Part shown: positions 6,037 through 12,928 of the stretch, in pieces
Layout: each line of letters starts with the position of its first letter
How positions within the stretch are numbered: position 1 is the stretch's first letter
Origin: Firmicutes bacterium UBA1764
Lineage (GTDB): Bacteria; Bacillota; Clostridia; Peptostreptococcales; Anaerovoracaceae
Length of the DNA: 16,767 nt
NCBI GenBank assembly: GCA_002315535.1
Contig: DCHA01000051.1
Location: forward strand, 172-16,938
Reading direction: 5' to 3'
The notes under the pieces: model-generated
Told to the model about the DNA's origin: nothing
Seen by the model: the letters and a program-made list of their open reading frames with translations, nothing else
Databases searched by the model: none
Position numbers and translations under genes: made by a program

Positions 6037-6933
6037 ATGTACGATTTAATTATTGTTGGCGGAGGTCCTGCAGGAATGACTGCTGCCCTTTACGCACTAA
6101 GAAACGGAAAAACCGCATTGGTAATAGAAAAGGCAGGCTTCGGCGGACAGATTACTTATTCTCCGAAGGTTGAAAATTATCCTGGAACACTTTCTATGAG
6201 CGGCAATGAATTTGCGGAGGCACTGCTCGATCAGATTATGGCACAGGGCGCAGATGTTGAGCTCGAGGAAGTAAATGAAATCGTTCCGGGATCAACAATC
6301 ACTGTTAAAACAAAAGAAGGCTCAAGCTTTGAATCAAAGGCTGTTGTTCTTGCAACAGGTGTTAAACACAGAATGCTTGGACTTGCCGGAGAAGATCTTG
6401 CCGTAGGAAACGGAATATCCTTCTGCGCAGTATGCGACGGAGACTTCTACAAGAACCAGACTGTTGTTGTTGCCGGAGGCGGCAACTCCGCACTTCAGGA
6501 AGCAATTCTGCTCTCCGCAAAATGTGCAAAGGTAATTGTACTTCAGGACATGGATCATTTCACCGGTGAAAAGAAGCTCCAGGAAATACTCTTTGCAAAA
6601 GATAATGTTGAATCGCACACCAGCGTAAAGATTACCGGACTGATTGTAAATGACTCCGGAGTTTTCAAGGGTGTTGAAACAAGCGCCGGCAAATTTGAAT
6701 GTGACGGTATGTTTGAGGCAATCGGCCTTATACCTGAAAACGATAATTATAAAAATGTAGCAGACTTAAACAGCTTTGGATACTTTAACTCCGGCGAGGA
6801 CTGCAAAACAAAGACCCCGGGAATATTTGTTGCCGGAGACGCAAGATCAAAATCAATAAGACAAATTACCACCGCAATATCAGATGGAGCTGTTGCCGCA
6901 ATGGCAGCATGTAATTATATAGATGGCCATTAA
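6037..6933 (+). CDS. Thioredoxin-reductase-like flavoprotein disulfide reductase
   Basis: It probably re-reduces the redoxin domain of the NrdD encoded just upstream. It has 298 residues, close to low-Mr TrxB. The FAD site is GGGPAGMTAA (8-17) with GIFVAGDAR (262-270). The redox disulfide is C130-AV-C133, followed by DGDF. The pyridine nucleotide region is GGGNSALQEA (147-156), followed by VIVLQDMDHF. It therefore lacks the GGGDSA and HRRxxxR signatures of NADPH-dependent TrxB. GGGNSA is as I recall it from NADH-using AhpF, so NADH or a non-pyridine donor is possible. An upstream in-frame ATG at 5995 lies inside the hairpin and has no SD. The ATG at 6037 follows GAGG (6025-6028) and starts at the conserved YDLIIVGGG. 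I withhold the symbol trxB because the cofactor is uncertain. Confidence 0.9.
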   Translation: MYDLIIVGGGPAGMTAALYALRNGKTALVIEKAGFGGQITYSPKVENYPGTLSMSGNEFAEALLDQIMAQGADVELEEVNEIVPGSTITVKTKEGSSFESKAVVLATGVKHRMLGLAGEDLAVGNGISFCAVCDGDFYKNQTVVVAGGGNSALQEAILLSAKCAKVIVLQDMDHFTGEKKLQEILFAKDNVESHTSVKITGLIVNDSGVFKGVETSAGKFECDGMFEAIGLIPENDNYKNVADLNSFGYFNSGEDCKTKTPGIFVAGDARSKSIRQITTAISDGAVAAMAACNYIDGH

Positions 6934-7753
6934 TAAAGAAGATTACGAAGAACCAAGATGCGCCCTGTGCATGAAAAATCCGAATGAAAAAGAGGTCATT
7001 CCTATTGATATGAGAAGAGTTACAGAAAAGCTCGACGATTATCTAAACAAACAGCAATGGGCAGCAGCAGAAAAGCATCTTGAATACTGGCTTGAAACTG
7101 CCAGATTTCAAAATGATCTCAAGGGTGAATTTTCTGTTCAAAACGAAATAATGGGGCTTAAGAGAAAGCTCGGCAAAAAAGATGATGCACTAAATGCGGC
7201 ATCAGAAGCCTTAAAGCTGAGCGAGCTTTTGGGGAACACAGACAGCGTTGGCGGATCAACAGTCTTTGTAAACTGCGGAACTGTTTACGAGGCTTTTGAT
7301 ATGGCAGACGATGCTGTTTTGATGTATAAAAAAGCTCAGCCTGTTTATGAAAAATATCTAAAGGAAGACTCCCCAAAGCTCGGAGGCCTGTACAATAATT
7401 TAGCGATGGCTCTGGCACTTACCGGAGACTTTGATGAAGCTTTTTTATACTATAACAAAGCTATAGAAGTAATGGGCAAGGTAGAAAACGGCAAAATTGA
7501 GCAAGCACTTACCTATCTGAATATGGCTGATGCATATCAGGCGCAGCTGGGACTGGAGGAAGCCGCAGAAAAGGTGGATCAGTGTCTTGATACAGCGCAA
7601 AAGCTTCTTGATGATCCCGGCCTGCCCCACAGCGGATACTATGCATACATGGCTGACAAATGCGTTGAATGCTTTAGATATCACGGTTATTTCTTCTACG
7701 CAAATGAATTAGAAAATAGAGTAAAGGCAATTTACGAGGGGTTAAAAGCGTAA
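6923..7753 (+). CDS. TPR-repeat protein, function unknown
   Basis: This is a soluble, all-helical protein of 276 residues. About five or six tetratricopeptide-like helix pairs can be read, at about 33-66, 71-104, 111-145, 153-187, 194-229 and 238-270. The clearest is LYNNLAMALALTGDFDEAFLYYNKAI. A short N-terminal segment has C13-ALC16, which could bind metal or be redox active. The start codon lies inside the last codons of the flavoprotein gene (11-nt overlap, different frame) and has no SD, so translation is coupled. TPR proteins usually scaffold protein partners. The obvious candidate partner is the DUF4037 protein encoded 1 nt downstream. No signal peptide or membrane segment is seen. No specific function is claimed. 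Confidence 0.85.
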   Translation: MAINKEDYEEPRCALCMKNPNEKEVIPIDMRRVTEKLDDYLNKQQWAAAEKHLEYWLETARFQNDLKGEFSVQNEIMGLKRKLGKKDDALNAASEALKLSELLGNTDSVGGSTVFVNCGTVYEAFDMADDAVLMYKKAQPVYEKYLKEDSPKLGGLYNNLAMALALTGDFDEAFLYYNKAIEVMGKVENGKIEQALTYLNMADAYQAQLGLEEAAEKVDQCLDTAQKLLDDPGLPHSGYYAYMADKCVECFRYHGYFFYANELENRVKAIYEGLKA

Positions 7754-7754
7754 A

Positions 7755-8699
7755 ATGACAGGACTTGAGTTATCAAAAAAATACTTCACAAAATACGGAC
7801 TTCCAATGATAGAATCTGAATTCTCAGATATAGAGGATAAGCTTTGCTTTGGACTTACTGGCTCCGGCTCTGAATGCTTCGGCTTTGATGATGAAACATC
7901 AACAGATCATGACTTTGAGCCGGGCTTTTGTATTTTTATCCCCGGTGAAGATTTAATTGACAGACAAACAGAATTTAAGCTTGAGCGAGCATACAGCAAG
8001 CTCCCCAAGGAGTTCATGGGATACAAAAGAAGCACCTTCATGAATCCAGTCGGAGGGCCTCGCCATGGCGTTATTAGAATGTCAGACTACCTGATGCAAA
8101 AGCTCGGAAGCGAAAACGGAATCCTGTCAGATAATGCATGGCTTAGAATTCCATCATCTGCTCTCGCGGAATTCACTAACGGAGAGATTTTTGCAGATGG
8201 GCTGGGCGAAATGACAAGGCTTAGAGAATACATCAAAAGCATGCCAAGAGATATTAAGCTGAAAAGAATTGCCGGCAATTTGCTGCTTATGGCGCAGGCA
8301 GGACAGTACAACTTCATGAGATGTATTAAGCATGGTGAACCGGCCGCAGCACAAATGGCCGCTTTTGAATTTGCAAAAAGCTGCATTGAGGTTTGCTTTT
8401 TGCTGAATGACAGCTATGCCCCTTATTATAAATGGGCCTTTAGAGCGCTCAACAATCTTCCAAAGCTCTCTGAAAATGCGGCCTACCTTGAATACCTGCT
8501 CACAACACCAAATGATGATGAATACAGCGAGCAAAAGTATTTCATTATTGAAGATGTCGCTTCAGGAATCATTGATGAGCTGATAAATCAAAAGATCACC
8601 CAGGCAAGCTGTGGTGATCTTGAAAAGCACGCTTATTCAGTTAACGATTTAATCGAAGACTCTGAAATTAGAAATCAAAGCATATTCGCCGCTGTTTAA
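7755..8699 (+). CDS. DUF4037 family protein, nucleotidyltransferase-like
   Basis: This protein has 314 residues. The N-terminal segment LTGSGS (34-39) followed by TDHDF (D51, D53) fits the Pol-beta-type nucleotidyltransferase pattern hG[GS]-x(9-13)-Dh[DE]h. The remainder is helical and resembles DUF4037 proteins. Known relatives are uncharacterised as far as I know. The catalytic core therefore looks intact, while the substrate is unknown (nucleotide transfer to a protein, RNA or small molecule). The ATG is 1 nt after the TPR stop. A GAGGGG (7736-7741) stands 13 nt upstream, rather far, so coupling is likely. It is the last gene of the nrdD operon and ends in a 4-bp overlap with the convergent ROK-like gene. 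Confidence 0.8.
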   Translation: MTGLELSKKYFTKYGLPMIESEFSDIEDKLCFGLTGSGSECFGFDDETSTDHDFEPGFCIFIPGEDLIDRQTEFKLERAYSKLPKEFMGYKRSTFMNPVGGPRHGVIRMSDYLMQKLGSENGILSDNAWLRIPSSALAEFTNGEIFADGLGEMTRLREYIKSMPRDIKLKRIAGNLLLMAQAGQYNFMRCIKHGEPAAAQMAAFEFAKSCIEVCFLLNDSYAPYYKWAFRALNNLPKLSENAAYLEYLLTTPNDDEYSEQKYFIIEDVASGIIDELINQKITQASCGDLEKHAYSVNDLIEDSEIRNQSIFAAV

Positions 8700-10003
8700 T
8701 CTAAGGCATAATATATGCAGCCAACAGCCTGAGCGAACTGCGTAACGGCCTCATCGCTGATTTCAGCGACGGCCTTCATAATCGGTGTGTTTGCCAGAGA
8801 CGAATCAGTCTGAAGCACCACTGCATCCGGAGCAATTTTTTGCATTCCTATGCTCATCAAATCAAAGACAAACTCGCTCTTTGCGAAGCGTCCAAGCAGA
8901 AAATACTTATTGGTTTTCGGCTTCATAAAATAGTCTATTTCTCTTATTGCATGTCCGATATATAAACCGACATTTTTGAATATCTGCTCGGCATTAGGCT
9001 CTCCGCCCTCTGCCATATTTATCAAAAGATCAACGCAAGGCTTAGGATTGGTAATAGGCATATTAGCGGCCTTAAGAACTCTTTCCTGGTTCATAAAATA
9101 CGCATCCTCATCATTATCAAATCTGAACATGCAATTTGATATCTTTCCGGGATACGGAGACACCTTTCCGTCCTCTCTGACCCATCCAAATCCAATTTCA
9201 GTCCCGATAGGAAGTGCAATAATACCATCCTTTATCAATTCACGTCCTGCCTCTGTCTGCTTTAATTCATTGTAAATTGTATAAGCAGCCATAACACCGT
9301 CATTTAATATTCTGATAGGAGCACCATCCTTAACAAGAGGTCTGAGGAAGCCCTCCAAATCACTGATTTTCGCAAACTCTTCCTCATAGTTAATCTCTTT
9401 ATTAGCCCTAAGGCCTGCGGTCTTTGCGGTATGACTGTCGACAATCTTGTTATCCTTAACGAGATCAGGAAAAGCAACACCAATTCCGTCAAGCTTCATT
9501 CCGTTTGCGGCCATCTCGATAAGCTCATAAATAGGGTTAAGAATCATTGCGGCCTCAGTGGCAATCGAAGGATTCCAATCATACGCAAGAATGCGTCTGA
9601 TTCTGCTGCCCTCGCAAAGAACAAGCTTCATATCGCTTCCGCCAATATCAATTCCGCAAATAAGAGGCTCGGCCGGCATCTCATACTTTGATTTTTCTCC
9701 GGAGCCCTTCATCTTTGAAAGAATTTCCTTAGGATCCGGCATACTGCAATCAGTATTATCATTTTGACCAAGAAGCATAGCCGCATTGACTCTGTTTGCA
9801 TCAAGGTAGCAATACATCAGCTGAATCTCATCATCGCTTTCAACCTTTGGCAGATTAATATCAAAGCTCTTTGATTCACCCGCATCAGAAATAACACTGA
9901 TGCTGCTTTTTACAGTATCAGTACTGTCAAATGCCTCCTGCCTGCACTCAGCAAGCCATAGAGGACGGCCCTCTTTAATATCATTTAACCAATTTTTAAT
10001 CAT
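8696..10003 (-). CDS. Divergent ROK-like sugar kinase with N-terminal extension
   Basis: This ASKHA-fold protein probably phosphorylates a sugar or senses one. The kinase part starts near 115. The phosphate-1 loop is GIDIGGSDMK (117-126), followed by IGVAFPD (174-180). The ND motif ILNDGVMAAY has candidate catalytic D235, and phosphate-2 is IALPIGTEIGFGW. The usual ROK zinc motif (CxCGxxGCxE) is missing. Residues 1-112 form an extra domain I cannot assign, with no helix-turn-helix evident, so it is unlike ROK repressors. At 435 residues it is about 100 longer than a typical ROK kinase. No SD is visible before the ATG, and the 36-nt gap to the GtrA gene is the largest in the operon. It is the last gene of the operon and converges with the DUF4037 gene. 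A BadF-type or other ASKHA assignment is a lesser alternative. Confidence 0.75.
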   Translation of the reverse strand: MIKNWLNDIKEGRPLWLAECRQEAFDSTDTVKSSISVISDAGESKSFDINLPKVESDDEIQLMYCYLDANRVNAAMLLGQNDNTDCSMPDPKEILSKMKGSGEKSKYEMPAEPLICGIDIGGSDMKLVLCEGSRIRRILAYDWNPSIATEAAMILNPIYELIEMAANGMKLDGIGVAFPDLVKDNKIVDSHTAKTAGLRANKEINYEEEFAKISDLEGFLRPLVKDGAPIRILNDGVMAAYTIYNELKQTEAGRELIKDGIIALPIGTEIGFGWVREDGKVSPYPGKISNCMFRFDNDEDAYFMNQERVLKAANMPITNPKPCVDLLINMAEGGEPNAEQIFKNVGLYIGHAIREIDYFMKPKTNKYFLLGRFAKSEFVFDLMSIGMQKIAPDAVVLQTDSSLANTPIMKAVAEISDEAVTQFAQAVGCIYYALD

Positions 10004-10039
10004 AAGAGTGTGGTTTACAGTAATAAAAATATCGTTAGC

Positions 10040-10480
10040 TTATTCTTTTGATTCCTTGTTTTCCTGCTTTTTTGCAATATCATTGGTATCAATGCTGTTT
10101 CTGAATACTACAAACCTGTCATAAAGGTATTCTGTTACGAAATTAAGCACCATATTGATAATTGTTACGATAAAATCGTTCCAATGAAGTGTCTCAGCAA
10201 GATAATTTCCCAGTATTGTTGTTGCCGGAGTAAATACACAGTAAAAAGCAAATACTAATAGCATTGCTTTCGGAACATTATTTGCACTCTGGAAGGTATA
10301 TCTTCTGTTAAGTGTGAAATTCCATACAACACTGAGCACCAGAGCTATTAAATATCTCGGCCAGTAGCTCCAATTGGTAACAGCAGTCAGTAGCGCGAAT
10401 GCCCCCATCTCAATTAATCCGGCGGATATTGAGAATAAGAAGAACTTTATCGATCTTAATAATTCTTTATTCTTAGCCAT
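10040..10480 (-). CDS. GtrA family membrane protein
   Basis: This small integral membrane protein has 146 residues and four predicted membrane helices (about 11-33, 39-55, 71-91 and 101-121). The family motif WNFTLNRRYTF (53-63) and its second-half echo NFVTEYLYDRFVVF are visible, as is a charged C-terminal tail. GtrA proteins are thought to help move polyprenyl-linked sugars across the membrane in O-antigen, teichoic acid or arabinogalactan modification. The SD GAGG, inside the last codons of the kinase gene, stands seven nt before the ATG. The stop-to-start gap is 2 nt. Its place inside an operon of sugar-handling enzymes suggests the pathway product goes to a surface glycan. That link is inference. 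Confidence 0.88.
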   Translation of the reverse strand: MAKNKELLRSIKFFLFSISAGLIEMGAFALLTAVTNWSYWPRYLIALVLSVVWNFTLNRRYTFQSANNVPKAMLLVFAFYCVFTPATTILGNYLAETLHWNDFIVTIINMVLNFVTEYLYDRFVVFRNSIDTNDIAKKQENKESKE

Positions 10481-10482
10481 TA

Positions 10483-12093
10483 TTATTCCTCACTATTTAA
10501 AGCCCCATCCAAAACCTTATACATTTTCTTATTTGCAGAGTAAAGCTTCTTAAATGCCTCGAAATAAGGCTTATATGCTTCGTGTCTCTTTGGATCCGGA
10601 GTCCATCTCTTTGCGATTGGAACGAAGTTCTTTACACTTTCAAGATTTGGTATTATGCCAAGACCTACAGCGACTACAGCAGCGGCTCCGGCACTACCTA
10701 CATTCTGAGGAGATGCAACTGTTGCAATATTTGCTCCGGAAATGTCCGCAAGCATCTGGCACATGATATCTGACTGTGCCCCGCCACCTACAAACATAAC
10801 GGTATCGGATGTCTTCAGCTTTTTGTTCTGACATTCAAGCATCCAGCTCAGATGATAGAATATGCCCTCCATAACCGCCCTGATCATCTCGGTTTTTCCG
10901 GTTTCTATCTTTATGCCGAAAAACATACCGGTCGAAAGAGGATCCTCAAACGGACAGCGATTTCCATGAAGCCATGGAGTGAAAATTACGCCACCGGATC
11001 CTGGCGGAACAGCTTCAACAACATGAGACATATAATCATAAAGACTCGTATATACAGCCTCAATATCCTGCGTTACATCAGTCTTCTCAAGGTAAACACC
11101 TATCTCATCCAGTGCAAGGTGGTCCTTAACCCACGCAAGACTCTTTCCCGCAGTCTCCATTTCAGCAAAATAGTTGTATTTACCGCTCTGAGCACCGACG
11201 ATTGCCGCAATCATAGCAGTAACATCAACCATCTGCTTATCAGTAACAGTGATTACCCAGCCGGAGGTTCCGCAGTAAATATGTGTATCTCCCGGATTAA
11301 CTGCTCCGGCGCCAACCCCAATAAGGCTTGCGTCTCCGCCGCCGCCAAATACCGGAGTGCCGACTTTAAGGCCAAGCTCAGCTGCCGCTTTTTCAGTTAA
11401 TCTTCCTGCCATATCTGTGGACTTGATAATCTTCGGAAGCAGGTCCATGTTGATGTCAAACATGGAGCACATCTTCTTACTCCAGCCCTCTTTACCCTTT
11501 CTTGTATCGTAGATAAGGGTAGCAAAGGCACTGTCCTCTGTCATGGTGCATTCGCCTGTGCATCTGCAAATCAGATAATCCTTAACATCAAGCCACTTAT
11601 AGCCTCGTTTAAAGTTCTCAGGCTCATGAGCCTCAAGCCATTTGTATTTCCATACCGGATCCTTTACGCTGCTTGTTACGGCGCCTGTGATTATGAGGCT
11701 AGGGATAAGCTTAAAGATATTTGCTCCGGCGATTTGAATTCCGTTCGCGATACCCTTTTTAATTTCTTCCTTAGCCCTTTGATCCATATAGCTCATTGGT
11801 CTGTGAACAGGAACTCCGTCCTTGTCTACAAGGATAAAGCCCTGCTGCTGCGAGCAAAATGAAAGGCCCTCAATCAAATCAGGACTGACGTTGCAGCTGT
11901 CAAATACAGCCTTGGTTGTCTGGCACATGCCATTCCACCAATCGTCGCCATCTTGCTCTGCGCCACCGCCTGGGAGAATATACAAAGGATATTCCGCACT
12001 TGCGTTTGCAATGAGCTCTATAGTTTTTTCAACCTTGAACAGACAAGTCTTTACCCCGGTTGTTCCAATATCATATGCTAGTATATATGCCAT
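10483..12093 (-). CDS. FGGY-family carbohydrate kinase (xylulokinase-like)
   Basis: It phosphorylates a ketose or polyol with ATP. At 536 residues it is in the FGGY range. Visible motifs are the N-terminal phosphate-1 loop YDIGTTGVKTCLF (7-19), SQQQGFILVD (81-90), YMDQRA (102-107, with Y where most relatives have W), GGGDASLIGVGAG with catalytic Asp candidate D254, phosphate-2 YCGTSGW (273-279) and a C-terminal adenosine region FVGGGAQSDI. The exact substrate cannot be read: xylulose, fuculose, ribulose and erythrulose kinases share these motifs. The gap after the aldolase gene is one nt and no SD is seen, so translation is coupled. Its tight link to a class II aldolase suggests it makes the phosphorylated ketose that the aldolase cleaves, or uses the product of the reverse condensation. 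Confidence 0.9.
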   Translation of the reverse strand: MAYILAYDIGTTGVKTCLFKVEKTIELIANASAEYPLYILPGGGAEQDGDDWWNGMCQTTKAVFDSCNVSPDLIEGLSFCSQQQGFILVDKDGVPVHRPMSYMDQRAKEEIKKGIANGIQIAGANIFKLIPSLIITGAVTSSVKDPVWKYKWLEAHEPENFKRGYKWLDVKDYLICRCTGECTMTEDSAFATLIYDTRKGKEGWSKKMCSMFDINMDLLPKIIKSTDMAGRLTEKAAAELGLKVGTPVFGGGGDASLIGVGAGAVNPGDTHIYCGTSGWVITVTDKQMVDVTAMIAAIVGAQSGKYNYFAEMETAGKSLAWVKDHLALDEIGVYLEKTDVTQDIEAVYTSLYDYMSHVVEAVPPGSGGVIFTPWLHGNRCPFEDPLSTGMFFGIKIETGKTEMIRAVMEGIFYHLSWMLECQNKKLKTSDTVMFVGGGAQSDIMCQMLADISGANIATVASPQNVGSAGAAAVVAVGLGIIPNLESVKNFVPIAKRWTPDPKRHEAYKPYFEAFKKLYSANKKMYKVLDGALNSEE

Positions 12094-12094
12094 A

Positions 12095-12919
12095 TTATTT
12101 CTTTAATTTTGAATACTTGGTGAGATAAACAAAACGCTGAAGCTTTGCATCTGTAAATGAGAGAGGCTTAGCTCCGGTAGCATCCGCATAAAGTGCGGCA
12201 GCGCAATTCTTTTCGAGAATCATATATTGAGCCTCGGCATCCTCCCCATTGCAAATTTCCGATGCACTCTTACTTAAATCAATCTTTTCTCCGAGAATCT
12301 GAGCGAAATCATCAATATATGGCTTGAGATTCTTGTGAAGTTTTGAACAATCGGAAATATAATGATCGCTCTTTACGCATTTATGGAACAGCTCTCTGCA
12401 TTCATCTTCAAGCTTTTCAGCAAGCTCAAAGCAGTTTGCGTAATCTGTACCAAGGCAAAGCGCACCATGCTTTTGCATAAGAAAACTCTGCTTGTCGGAA
12501 TTTCTTGCTACTGCATCCATAACCTTAGATTTAAGCTTATCAGATCCGGGAAGTCCGTAGCCTGCGCATGCGGCACCCGGAATTGATTTACCTGCAACAC
12601 CGATTACTGATGCATAGAACTGATGAGTATGAATAATAAAGCTAATCTCAGGTCTTAATGCATAAGCCATTGCGTGAATGCCCTTTTCGCTGCTTGGCTT
12701 TATATCGCCGGCATAAGAGCAATCTGCAACCTTAACCTTAACCAAATCCATTGGCTTAAGTGTTTCATATGCACGTCCGCTTGGGGTAATAATGAATTCA
12801 TCCTTGGATATTCTTGCACTTATGTTTCCCCAGGTTCTTGCAATAAGGCCCTTTTCCTGAAGCTCAAGTCCTGCCTTAATAACATATTCACGTGCTATTT
12901 CTTCTGAATAATAAAACAT
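12095..12919 (-). CDS. Class II aldolase/adducin family protein (fuculose-phosphate aldolase-like)
   Basis: This zinc-dependent aldolase probably cleaves or forms a ketose-1-phosphate from DHAP and an aldehyde. Zinc ligands are readable: H97 and H99 in IIHTHQFY and H151 in QKHGALCLG. The acidic catalytic residue is E78 in SSEKGIH, matching E73 of E. coli FucA. The RTWGNISAR segment (28-36) and ITPSG (44-48) bind phosphate in the family. At 274 residues it is about 60 longer than FucA. The extra C-terminal part (about 195-274) has no clear homology to my eye and may be a lid or interaction domain. SD is weak (ATAGG, nine nt ahead). It is placed between the aminotransferase (9-nt gap) and the FGGY kinase (1-nt gap). 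Decarboxylase or epimerase activity, as in the related AraD, is not excluded. Confidence 0.88.
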   Translation of the reverse strand: MFYYSEEIAREYVIKAGLELQEKGLIARTWGNISARISKDEFIITPSGRAYETLKPMDLVKVKVADCSYAGDIKPSSEKGIHAMAYALRPEISFIIHTHQFYASVIGVAGKSIPGAACAGYGLPGSDKLKSKVMDAVARNSDKQSFLMQKHGALCLGTDYANCFELAEKLEDECRELFHKCVKSDHYISDCSKLHKNLKPYIDDFAQILGEKIDLSKSASEICNGEDAEAQYMILEKNCAAALYADATGAKPLSFTDAKLQRFVYLTKYSKLKK

Positions 12920-12928
12920 TTATACAAC

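Noticed and set aside
8691..8728. Inverted repeat GCTGTT/AACAGC as a bidirectional terminator between the converging operons
   Set aside because: Only six pairs with a 26-nt loop, and no T run on either strand.
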